A DNA stretch of 64,000 nucleotides from Bursaphelenchus xylophilus (taxonomy: Eukaryota > Nematoda > Chromadorea > Rhabditida > Aphelenchoididae): assembly GCA_904066235.2 (NCBI GenBank), contig CAJFCV020000003.1, positions 4,526,001 through 4,590,000 of the forward strand, read 5' to 3'. Positions 11,601 through 21,957 of the stretch are shown here, piece after piece; positions within the stretch are counted from its first letter, which is position 1; each line of letters opens with the position of its first letter. The notes under the pieces were generated by a model that was not told the DNA's origin, searched no databases, and worked only from the letters and a program-made list of their open reading frames with translations. The translations under genes were made by a program, and so were the position numbers.

Positions 11601-13783
11601 GATTTATTTATCCCGAGGCCATAGCTCGGCAAGGTGTGGGCCATCCGAAAATTTTATATTGAAGGGTTCGGACACGTTTGATCGAGTGCTCTTACGGCTT
11701 TCATCCAGGTTTATAAACTCGTGTGGTTTCCCAATACTTGCATTTTAATGGGTCATTGTGACTAAAAAAGATTATTTGGAAATTTCTTGTCTTAGAGATT
11801 GTTGTCGTTGAAGCTCAGCAGTTTCGCTGTAGTTTTAAATTTAGCGCTGCTAAAGGAGTTGCATTATGCATGAGCAGGAGCGTTGTCATGGAGGATTTAG
11901 AGGGTATACCTAAGTGGCCAAATCCTTTGGGAAGCAAAGGGAACCTCATTATTGTCGGATTAGTCCAAGTTTCATGGATATTGGGCACTGCGCTGTCTCA
12001 AAGAAACTTAGCCCAGGAAGGTAACTTCGGACTTTCGTGGTTCTTTTTGTAGAGGAACACTTGACTCAAACTGCACAGGGAGGAACACTTGACATTTTCT
12101 TCGAAAAAATGAGAACTTTTTCTCGAGAAAGTTTTGGCCAGATTTTGTTGTCCCACAGACGTCTTGAACGTCGTCCTTGTGATCCATCATCAGAAATACG
12201 TGGTTTTATGAGCTGAGCATCTGTCCCCGCATTTAAATTATCATGGAGAATGTAATAATATCAAGGCCATTAACTCCGGGTTATGACCGTTGAATTCTTT
12301 TTATGCATTCTCCAGAATTAGGTCAGGGACTGGTTGCGGTGTTGTTTCTACTCGCACGGAAACAATGAAGCAACCTTTCTGGAGGTCCAATTACCCATTT
12401 TCACTTTCGTTTTTTTTTTGGTTTTTTTTTCTTCGATCGAGATAGGTATTCACTGGGAACTATAATGCATTTAGATGGCGTTGTGTTGTTTTTTAAATTC
12501 AATTTTAGTTCGATGAGATGGATTTTGATTTTTCACATTTACCTTCGCATTATCCTTGTTGTTTTCAGGTGCGCTCCCTCTTTGACGATAGCAGCTCAGA
12601 CGAGGACCTCTTTCTAACCTCGGCCCACTCGGTTACCAAACCCAACGTTCCAGCCAGTTCATCCAAGGAACCCAAGAAGAATTTGTTTTCCGATTCAGAC
12701 GAGGAACAGGTGCAGGTAAACAAAGAAGAGTCTGGAGGGGAAGAGTCCGACGAAGACATGCCCAAAACTGTACTCAACTCGGTCCCAAATGACTTCTCCA
12801 ACCGATTAAATGCTGCATTGCTCAGGAAACCACCACAACCGGTATGTTGATCACCTTTTGAGGAATTCTCTACGGGAATTCTCTAGAAAGAATTGTTGCC
12901 AAAAGAAAGGATTCTGTATTTGTCGTTGGTCAGACATAAGTGTTGGGATTCTGTAGTGTTTTGGGTTGGCAGAAAGATATGTTTTATTTTCTTTTTGCAT
13001 GCACATGTTTCAATTCTTCAGGGCATATGGCGTTCCAAAAAAGATTAGGATTGAAGATAATGGATCGTTTTATATATAGTCTACTTCAATGCACCTTACG
13101 TGATGTATTGAGGAGGAGTAAGCGGATATATGGCTATAACAGCCATATATCCGGATATATGGCTATAACATGATTGATGAAACGAAAAATTTATAATATT
13201 CTTGCTAGAAATTAGCCATTTAACACTGCGTAATTTTCCAGACTTTCATCCCTAAATTGACCGATCCGGATCAAGTGTCGGTGAAGTCAACATCCTCTCC
13301 GAAGGCAGCTCAACCAATCGATCATGGACCCCAGAAGTCTGTCTCGGCCTTGAGAAATCAGCTGGGAGACTCACTTACAAAGATTCATGGAAGTAAATTG
13401 GGGGTGAAGACAGAAGAAAAGAAGGATACGATCCCGTCTAGGTCTCCCACTCCTCCAAAACTGCCATCGCCTTCTTCCCAGCCATCAACTCCAGGACAGA
13501 TGAACTTCAGTGCTGTTAAGGTGAGTGTCATGAATTTTATTTGGTTTATATTATACATTCCATATGTAATAAAAATTATTGTTTTTTTTCTCTTTAGGCT
13601 CGTCCTCGTGGACCAGGCGGACGTCGTCCTCCCCCTCCAGCGCAAACGGCAGCCCCTGCACAAGCGACTCCCGTGCAAAAGCCACCAACTTCTACGTCAA
13701 CTACACCTAAAACAACGCCTTCCGCGTCGACAAAAAAACCTGCCAAGAGTTTATTTGAATCTGATTCGGATGATCCCTTCTAA
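8687..13783 (+). CDS. WASHC2: WASH complex subunit 2 (FAM21)
   Basis: Large adaptor subunit of the endosomal WASH complex, which activates Arp2/3 on retromer-coated endosomes. Ten in-phase exons: 8687-8722, 8758-8922, 9079-9449, 9513-9680, 9717-9836, 9901-10312, 10416-10592, 12569-12841, 13242-13520, 13598-13783; 728 residues, about half the human length. The N-terminal head shows LLLKNVKYVKEIILDDVVDN aligned to the human LSNTQFIENRVYDEEVE region, then PPLIGTNEF aligned to LPYLIGSKLF. The long acidic tail carries LFa-type motifs that bind retromer VPS35 and capping protein: VRSLFDDSSSDEDLF, KNLFSDSDEE and a final SLFESDSDDPF. A polyproline stretch lies in exon 6 and a basic ARPRGPGGRRPPPP segment near the end. 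The tail has far fewer LFa repeats than vertebrates. A polyadenylation signal AATAAA lies at 13891. Confidence 0.9.
10593..12568 (+). other. Unusually long intron of FAM21 (1,976 nt)
   Basis: Most introns of this gene are only about 35-160 nt. This one has a normal donor (AAG/GTGAGG) and acceptor (GTTTTCAG) but is far longer. It holds no recognised exon or nested gene, only short frames on both strands and a T-rich run near 12410-12430. It may house regulatory sequence. Confidence 0.6.
13124..13170. repeat. Perfect 12-bp inverted repeat plus 18-bp direct repeat in a FAM21 intron
   Basis: GGATATATGGCT (13124-13135), loop ATAAC, then its exact reverse complement AGCCATATATCC (13141-13152), immediately followed by a second copy of GGATATATGGCTATAACA (13153-13170). 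The transcript could form a 12-bp hairpin with either copy. It lies in the intron between exons 8 and 9. Confidence 0.8.
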
Positions 13784-14569
13784 TCTCTGTATTATCAGAC
13801 ACAAATTACAGTATATTATAGTCATTTTTATACAATTTACGCATTATTTTTTAGTATTTTATCAGCATGTCGTCTTCCAACGGGTAATCCAATAAATGTG
13901 CCTATTTTAAAAACGCGGCGTTATGTTATGTGACATTATTAACGAAGGGTTTGAAAACATTAATACTTATGGAAGTGTTTTGGTAAAAACGAAAGTAAAT
14001 TACGTCATCTTGACCTCATACCGCGACAAGCCGGCTATTGCGTGTTACACCGTGAAAGGGTTGGACGAGAGATCAGCGATCACTCACGAAGTGGGGATTC
14101 GATCAAAAATTACAAAGAAAGGGGAATATTTCGTTTCTTTTTTATCATTTTTGCCCTTTTTCTTATAGCTTATTGTCGGTTTGCTTTCAAAATGTTGTAA
14201 ATTTTACGGTTCTTCGGTTGATAAGAGAAGCTTACAGAGTTTTTTTTTTAATGTTTCAGGGTTCGAGTTTTGCAAGGAATGGACCTTTAGGAAGCGAGAA
14301 GGGGGAATTTCATTTTTTGCGCTTTTCATTATCGTCCGAAGCACTTTTTGTCTATCCAATTCGAAATGCGCTAATTATAACGTTGGCAAAATATCTTTTT
14401 TTTTCGTTTAGTGTGTTCTAAAAGGTTCAACTTTTGAATTGAAACTTCATCTCCAAGTCTACCCATTGCCCACGTGTCCTCAAAATTTTGAGACGAGTGA
14501 TCACCTGTCCTTTTTACTTTCCCGTCTAGTTTCTTATTTATTCGTCTTAACACCGATTCCCTTAGGGTA
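13784..14569. other. Intergenic between FAM21 and BCKDHA
   Basis: FAM21 3' UTR (polyadenylation signal AATAAA at 13891) and the upstream region of BCKDHA. An 81-codon open frame at 13923-14168 has no partner exon, known family or downstream continuation and is not called. CCCTTAGGGTAATG just before the BCKDHA start looks like a trans-splice acceptor. Confidence 0.45.
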
Positions 14570-16214
14570 ATGATGCTGCGAGGTCTGACTCGTCTACCGC
14601 CGCGACTCTTGGCCAAACGTTTGTATTCTCAATCGACCGATGAGTTCAGACTTCACGAGTACTCGGAGAAATATTTGGGCCATCGAAGGGTAGGTTTCTT
14701 TGTAATATTCGTATCTCCGCAATCCGGTTACAATCCCTAATTTAGTGAATTTAAGTGTAAATCAATGAGCTTTAGGCCGCATTTACCGAAACATTAGAGT
14801 TCATCGATTCCACCAAGTCTGACGCCGTTCCGATCTACCGAATCACCGATACAAACGGCGAGTTCATCGATGGAACCCAGGATCCCGGATTCTCGGAACA
14901 AGAAGCCACCAAGATGTATAGGGACATGGTGACTCTAAACACAATGGACAAGATCTTATACGATTCCCAGAGACAAGGTCGAATCTCATTTTACATGACC
15001 AACTTTGGCGAGGAGGTACGAACTTTTTTACAATCTTTTGGTTGACGAAAATCTGATTGATACGGTAGTTTAGGCCTCTCACATCGGATCAGCGGCCGCC
15101 CTTAGGCCGGACGATCTCGTTTATGGCCAATACCGAGAGGTCGGCGTCCTGTTATATCGAGGATTCAAACTCGAGCAGTTCATGAATCAATGCTACGGAA
15201 ATGATCTTGATATTGGTAAGCAATAAAAAATTGGCTGACCTATTATAATTAATGGTATTTTCAGGAAAAGGCCGTCAGATGCCTGTCCATTATGGCTCAA
15301 AGGACTTGAATTTCGTTACAATCAGTTCCCCATTGACGACGCAATTACCTCAAGCGGTGGGATCAGCGTACGCCTTCAAAAGAGATGGCTCCGGAAGGAT
15401 TGTAACCTGTTACTTTGGGGATGGCGCTGCCTCGGAGGGCGATGCACACGCGGCTTTCAACTTTGCAGCTACTTTGGTAAGCTTTTTCATTATTCCTTTG
15501 ACGAAAGGTTGGGGTGATAAATTGTTTTACAGAAATGCCCAATCATCTTCTTTTGCCGAAACAATGGATATGCCATCTCAACACCGACTTCGGAGCAATA
15601 TGCGGGCGATGGAATTGCGGGGAAAGGCCCAGGATACGGCCTTCTTACCATTAGGTATGACGTAGTAGGATCAAAAGTTATGTAAAAAAAATTCGATTTG
15701 CAGGGTTGACGGTAACGATCCCTTCGCCGTTTACAATGCCACGAAAAAGGCCCGCGAAGCCGCCGCCAAGAACGAGCCAGTCCTAATTGAAGCCATGACC
15801 TACAGAATTGGTCATCATTCAACTTCAGACGACTCCACAGCTTACAGAAGTGCCGAGGAAGTGCAGCAATGGACGGAAAAGGACTTCCCAATAGTCAGAT
15901 TCAGGAAATACCTAGAGAAAAAGGGATGGTGGAGTGAAGAAAAAGACCAGGACTATCTAAAACAAGTAAGTTAATGAATAAACCTCACTCTATAAAACTT
16001 TCAACTGCTGTGAGTTATGTTCTTTCAGGTGAGGAAAGATGTCCTGAAGGCGTTTAGTGCCGCTGAGAAGGTGAAGAAACCCTCCATTGACCTGATGTTC
16101 ACCGATGTCTATAAGGAAGTCCCTGCGCATCTCAAGCGTCAACAAACAGAACTCAAAGAGCATCTAGCCCAATACGGGGAACACTATCCGTTAAATACTT
16201 TCAAGTCCAATTAA
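14570..16214 (+). CDS. BCKDHA: Branched-chain 2-oxoacid dehydrogenase E1 alpha subunit
   Basis: Mitochondrial, thiamine-diphosphate-dependent E1 component that decarboxylates the oxoacids of leucine, isoleucine and valine as an alpha2beta2 tetramer with BCKDHB. Seven exons: 14570-14689, 14776-15015, 15074-15215, 15265-15476, 15533-15654, 15704-15965, 16029-16214; 427 residues against 445 in human. The first 20 or so residues are Arg/Leu-rich with no acids, fitting a transit peptide. Diagnostic segments: [26 protein letters not shown], the ThDP motif [23 protein letters not shown], and the phosphorylation loop [16 protein letters not shown], which holds the conserved serines targeted by BCKD kinase. 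The C-terminus QYGEHYPL is the usual one. The ATG lies 5 bp after a CCCTTAG acceptor. A polyadenylation signal AATAAA is at 16230. Confidence 0.97.
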
Positions 16215-16383
16215 AGTAGTATTTATCAGAATAAATCCGTTTTCTTCTACCATATATCTGATAATAAGATGACATAAAAAGAGATAATAGAGATTGTACA
16301 AAATATGGGTTTAACACAAAATAAGTATGTATATGGGTATATTACATTGATATTATCACTTGGAGCTTCTCTTCGCATTTAAT

Positions 16384-17677
16384 TCAGACGAGGCTCTCTG
16401 CTCCATCCTCCTTGGGCCAAGGGGTAAAATGCGGAATATTGAAAAATTTTTCCGCCATCCAATTGTCCTTCTTACTCTCGCGTGCCTGGCGAAACTCCGG
16501 AACAATCCGCTTCACTCCTGTCCGCTGTAGTTCCACAACGAGCATGGCGCGCATTTGTCCAGGGGATTTAATCTTGTAGACCGTGTGCAATGTCCCGGCG
16601 ACAGTCATGGTGTTCCTAAGTCTTCCCATTCTCAAAGGCCATTTTTCATCTCCAAATTTCCTAAAGATACCAAATACATGAACAACTTAGCAAACTTACA
16701 TCACAAAACAAGTGTTATCAATTCGGCGATATTCTCCTTGAACTCGAAGTGCATCGCAATCGCTGGGAAAACTTTTATCCTCCGGCCACGTTGGAAATCG
16801 GCCCCCTGCTTCATACAGGTTTTTCATGACAACAGCCACTAAAACACAATACATCTGAAACACAGAGATCAAGTTAAAATGTACGCCGAAACGACAAGCC
16901 CTTACAGTGCCAAGCCGTTCCCTCGTGGTTGGATTCCTCCACAGACCAGCCAGATCAGTGAGACATTCAGTGGCCCAAATGCCCTCACCAAATTTCCTAA
17001 TCATTTCGGTGTTGTTGATGCTTCCCTTTTTAATAAAGCCCGTGCTCAGATATTCCATAAACTCCTCCTGGTTCAGGTAGAGCCACAGGAGCATCCTAAA
17101 GACATGAACAATTTATGTATAACTCGGCTTACTTCTGCTTTTTGCCTTCTTCTGGAATAAACAACTTCGGATCATCGCCGCAATTCGTCTTTTCCTTCGC
17201 TGTCATAAAAACATTTCTTACTGTATATTCGTCTTTGGTTGGCTCCATACGTGTATGGACCTCGCTGTTATACAGGTTGGAAATAATCTAAAAACATAAA
17301 AATCAAGGGGTTAAACAAAACCATTATACAATACTATATGACAAGTCATGTGTGGCAGAAACTTTTACACGATAATAATAGCTCTGTCGGCTCATCTTTC
17401 CAACATTCAAACAAGCCCTCTCCAAATATGTATGCTGGAAGTTCGTGAAGGCCTTGGAAAGAACGAGATGAATATGGAATTCGTTCAAGGCAATCGGGAC
17501 GGAGATGCTGCTAAAGTCCAACCGAGGAGTCGGCAAGACAAATCTGTGCTTAAATTGATGCTTAGGATCATAATTGGTCTCCTCCACAATCTGCATCAAG
17601 TTTCTCCGGGGTGGGAAAGGCCCGGACAGTCGCCGCTCCAATTCCTCAAAGCCGGGCGCCCTTACCTTCGAAGCCAT
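16384..17677 (-). CDS. Uncharacterised protein, 361 residues
   Basis: Five in-phase exons: 17677-17369, 17287-17133, 17095-16906, 16854-16700, 16660-16384. All splice sites are canonical. No signal peptide or membrane segment is evident and composition is mixed globular. Visible segments include FKHRFVLPTPRLDF, LLWLYLNQEEFMEYLSTGF, FGEGIWATECLTDLAGLW and KKDNWMAEKFFNIPHFTPW at the end. The pattern LYLNQEEFxEYLSxGF followed by GIWATECLTDL is faintly like the ADP-ribosyltransferase-type fold of TASOR/PARP relatives, where a ligand loop follows an exposed helix. This is only a suggestion from local pattern. The gene converges on BCKDHA and is head to head with the Argonaute locus. Confidence 0.7.
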
Positions 17678-18197
17678 CTAAAAATAATTTCCGTTAAACT
17701 ATCAAGGGCTCATCAGTTCGGTCGAAAGTGCGCGAAAATTAGGGAGAAAAAGTTGAAATTGTGCAAGAACAACATTAAAAGATGTAATGTCGATTTCTGT
17801 AAACCGCCCCACATGTAATAACCTGGCCACAGGTTCCCTTAGCACTGTTTCTTCTTCCTGTCCTCAGGTACTTTCGGTCCAGTCGCAGTTGCCTTTACCC
17901 ATTTGCAGGCAGCCGGCTAGCCATCACAAAATTTTAGAAGAAAAAATTCCGGTTTTCCAAAAAAAACATCGCACTGACCGATTTTCTAAAGCAAGAACGA
18001 GAAAAAAATGCAGCTACGTAACTCCAGATAGCACAAATTCGCCGAAATGTTGCTGTGCTTGTATGTAATCAACCTCCAAATAACTGGATACGGTTTTTCT
18101 TTGGCGTCTACAAACACACCGAGCTCATGAGGTAGTTCTAGTGAAAATTACTAATTTTTTTCACAAAGTATTCAAATTCCCTTGAACTCGGTTGAAA
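17678..18197. other. Divergent upstream region
   Basis: Between the minus-strand 361-residue protein gene and the plus-strand micro-ORF/Argonaute transcript. Overlapping open frames are present but none shows splice partners or family similarity. It probably contains both promoters. Confidence 0.45.
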
Positions 18198-18347
18198 ATG
18201 AGCCAACTATATAAACCACGGTCGCGTCCAATCGGTCTCACTCTTTTTGGAGTTTTAATTGCTGCTGGTCTGTTTCCGTTGCTGCTGGAATTGTCGGATA
18301 TTGTCTGGCCATTTAAAGATCGGCCAGAACATCTGAACCTTGCCTGA
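18198..18347 (+). CDS. 49-residue membrane micro-ORF in the 5' leader exon of the Argonaute gene
   Basis: A short frame with one strong hydrophobic segment (GLTLFGVLIAAGLFPLLLEL) preceded by basic residues (YKPRSRP) and a polar tail ending EHLNLA. The stop codon TGA at 18345-18347 is followed one base later by a strong donor (GTAAGT at 18349), whose acceptor (GCTTCAG, ending 18414) lies one base before the Argonaute ATG. It is therefore either an upstream ORF in the same mRNA or a separate small membrane protein whose 3' UTR intron abuts the next gene. Which family it might belong to is not known. The organised hydrophobic/basic layout argues against chance. Confidence 0.5.
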   Translation: MSQLYKPRSRPIGLTLFGVLIAAGLFPLLLELSDIVWPFKDRPEHLNLA

Positions 18348-18415
18348 AGTAAGTATTTTCATATTATGGTTTTTTCTTGTGTTTGGTCGATGAAGAATAT
18401 GTCATTTGCTTCAGT

Positions 18416-21400
18416 ATGGAAGTCCCTGCGACTCTGACATCGTTCCAAGAGCCGGCCTTAGCTTTCGTTGAAAACTCTTCAGTTGGCGTCACGTCCTCCT
18501 CGGCCCATGATGGTATAACCACTTCATCTTTGCCCGATTCGACTGATCCTGCTGCTTCCGAACTCTCCAATTCTCGTCCTCCAACTGATCGTGGTTCGGT
18601 TGGACAGCCCGATCTGGATTCGTTATCCTCGGCTTCTGGCCCCAAACGACATGGAGATGTCTTGTTGGTGGACGACAATGATCATGACTCCTATTCCTGC
18701 GATGAATCAGTCGTTAGCGAGAGCGAAGATGAAATTGAAGTCGCCAAGGTGAGTAACGATTTGTTTTGTGCAATTTTAGGTAACATTGTGTAATATGAAA
18801 GTTGCAGGCCAAGTTGTCTATGTTGAAATTGGAGGAGCCTGTCATTGAAGACTCTCATCAGTATGCTCAAGCCATTGTCTGTCGTCCAGCTGTTGGTCAA
18901 AGAGGTCGTGTGATTCCTCTCCGAGCCAATTTTTTTGAAATTCGCATTGCCGATAATGGCCTCCCAATCCACCAATATCACGCTGAAATCCACCATCCTG
19001 GCATGAGAACGCTCGATCGGCAAGTTTGTTTATTATTTTCTCGTTTCAATTTTAGATGAACCTCTAAATGGAACTTTATGTTTTTAGCGATGAATCTCGT
19101 ATGATCTTCTGGAAGATTGTTGAAGACAACCCTCCCATTTTCCGTCAGCACTTTGCGGTTGCCTATGATGGCGGCCATCAGATGTATACAACTGAACGGC
19201 TTCCTTTTGGTGATTCCATCACCCTCGAGACCCATGTTTGTCTGGCTCGGGACTCTTCAAGAGGCACCAGATGTGGAATTACCCTTCGTTACACTGGATC
19301 CATTCTTCTGGAAGATATGAGCAAGACCCAAAGGAGTCTTAACGATGGTACGGTAGCTCCGCTGCAAGTTTTGGACATTGTGATTCGCCAAGCATTGACC
19401 TGCCCCTTGTACAAGTAAGCGCGCAAACATGGCAAAGACTTCTGCATTGCTGATTGATTTTTTTGATATATTAATTGGATTTGTATTTTTTTAGCAAATC
19501 CAAGTTGTTCTACTCCTGGAAGAATTCTTGTTATCGCCTTCCCGGAAATGGTCATCCAGCCCTGAATTTGGAAGGAGGAAAGGAAATGTGGACTGGATTC
19601 TTTACTTCGGCCACTCTCGGTTCGGCCTTCCGTCCTCTGCTGAACGTTGATGTTGCCCATACCGCCTTTTACAAGCCACGTATGAGTTGCATCGAGTTCT
19701 TGTGTGAGATCCTGAATGAACGTTCTCATGGATACGACACTCGCCCCCAACGTGGTCGACGTCAAGAAGGAATCAGTGGATTGTCGGTGAGTTTGTTTCG
19801 TTCTTGTGTTATGATTTTAGGCTGATCGTCTCCATGCCGACTCTTGTCTCTCGACCAATGAACTCCGTTTCTTTGCCGAATCTATGAGAGGTCTCCGAGT
19901 GCGCGCTTCCTACCAAAAAGGGTCAGTCCGTGTCTACCGTGTGAATGGCGTCAAAGGTCCGGCCAATGTTATGTCATTCCCCACCCGAGACGACGCTGGA
20001 AATGAGGTCATGGTTACTGTAGCCGACTATTTCGCCGCTCGCTATCATCGGCTTGAATTTCCATCTCTGCCTTGTCTTCATGTTGGTCCTCCCGCTAGAA
20101 ATATCTTGTTGCCACTCGAGGTGTGCATCTTGGATTCGCCTCAGAAGTTCACTCGCAAGTTGACTGATCGTCAGACTTCGACAATCATCCGGGTGAGTTT
20201 ACTATTGAGGAAAAGCAGTTTTCTTTTGTTTAGGCCTCAGCTGTTGATGCGATTCAACGCGAACACAACATTGAAAACCTGTGCGAGATGGCCGGGTTCC
20301 GTGATGATCCTTTCCTCCAGTCTTTTGGGATTCGTGTTGACACCAAGATGATTGAGACTGTTGGCCGTGTCCTACCCCCTCCTCAAATCTCCTATGGAAT
20401 CCAAAAACAAGATATCATCACCCCAAAGGATGGAGCTTGGCCAGTGGAGCATCAGCGTCTCTATGTTCCGGCGGAATGCCTGTCTTATTCGATCTTTGCG
20501 TTGGTTAATCCCAAGGAGCAGCCCGTCCTCCAAAAGTTCTGTCAGTTCCTTGGTCAGAAGGCTCAACAGATGGGAATGAACTTTCCCCAATGGCCGGAGT
20601 TTGTTCGCTATGGCCGGGATGTTAATGATATTGAACGCATGTTCCATCAGACCGCGAGAGATTACCGCAGTTCCGGAAGACAATGTGATTTGGTCATTGT
20701 CGTGCTGCCCTCCAAGAATTCGGATTTTTACAGTGAGTTTTTGTGATCAATTCATGAATTATTAGGCTATCGATTGATTTATAATAATTTTTCCTCTGCA
20801 GTGACCATCAAGGAGCTCTCGGATATGCGTTATGGTGTTATGTCTCAATGCATTCTCTTCAAATCAACCCAGCGTCCATCTCCAGCCACTTGTGCCAATC
20901 TGGTCCTCAAGATGAATATGAAATTGGGTGGAGTGAACTCTCGTTTGGTTGCCGATCAAATCACCGCCAAATACTTGGTCGATCGTCCAGTTCTGGTCCT
21001 CGGAATCGATGTTACCCATCCTACCCAGGCCGAGGAACGAATTGGCATGCCCTCGGTGGCTGCTGTTGTCGGAAACTTGGATATGATGCCCCAAAGCTAT
21101 GGAGCTAACGTAAAGGTGAGTTTGTAGGGTTGGCATCATTATATGCGGTCTTGTAGGTTCAACGCCGCTGTCGTGAGTCGGTTGTCTATGTGACTGAGGC
21201 TGTCCGTGAGCGTCTGTTGGCCTTTATGGCTGCAACTCATCGTCATCCCGAGAGAATCATCGTCTACCGTGACGGAGTTTCGGATGGTCAATTTGCTGAG
21301 GTGCTCCGAGAAGAACTCAATGGAATCCGAGCTGCTTGTGGAATGATTTCGCAGGATTACAACCCTCCAATCACTTATGTTGTGGTTCAGAAGCGGCATC

Positions 21401-21957
21401 ATGCCCGGATCTTCTGTCAAAACCAGCGGGACATGGTCGGTCGAGCCAAGAATGTCCCTCCAGGAACCACTGTTGACACTGGAATCGTCTCCGCCGATGG
21501 ATTCGACTTTTATTTGTGCTCCCACTTTGGAATTCAAGTAGGATATTATGGATTTTTTGTAGTCTTTTTTATTCTAGGGAACTTCCCGTCCCGCCCGCTA
21601 TCACGTCCTGTGGGATGACAACAAGTTCAGTGCTGATGATCTGCAGGCCATGACCTACCATCTTTGTTACACTTATGGTCGCTGTGCTCGTTCCGTGTCG
21701 ATTCCCGCGCCGGTTTATTACGCCGATTTGGTCGCCAACCGTGCTCGCTGTCATTTGAAGCGTCATATGTGAGTCTTACATTTTGACTGTTGTGATGTCG
21801 TTGTTTTAGCTGCGACATTCGTGACGGAGGCTCATCTTGTGCTACCACTTCCACCCGCGGTCCCCAACCCTCCCATCACGAGAACAACAATGATTCCCAG
21901 ATGCAGAACTTTGTCGCAGTTACCGAGTGCTTCAAGCAACGCATGTACTTTGTCTAA
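18416..21957 (+). CDS. Argonaute protein, AGO clade (nematode ALG-3/ALG-4-like)
   Basis: Small-RNA-guided effector. Ten exons: 18416-18748, 18808-19019, 19088-19414, 19495-19786, 19821-20192, 20234-20732, 20802-21115, 21157-21537, 21578-21768, 21810-21957; 1,022 residues. Intron 2 uses a GC donor (CG/GCAAGT). The first 110 residues are Ser/Asp-rich and disordered. Then come the N domain, linker 1, PAZ (within exon 5, YRVNGV to [12 protein letters not shown]), MID and PIWI. MID keeps the 5'-phosphate-binding Tyr, Lys, Gln and Lys (DFYMTIK, MSQC, LVLKMN), unlike the WAGO group. The PIWI tetrad reads Asp in GIDVTHP, Glu in CRESVV, Asp in [10 protein letters not shown], and Asp instead of the usual His in [18 protein letters not shown] set is compatible with slicing. 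The C-terminus ends MYFV. The YYADLVA signature and tail suggest the ALG-3/4 branch, but this needs a tree. Confidence 0.93.

Noticed and set aside
11870..12190. Possible nested gene in the long FAM21 intron
   Set aside because: Opposing 60-codon frames without splice partners or similarity.
13923..14168. 81-codon frame upstream of BCKDHA
   Set aside because: No continuing exon in phase, no known family, ends in low-complexity Phe/Leu.
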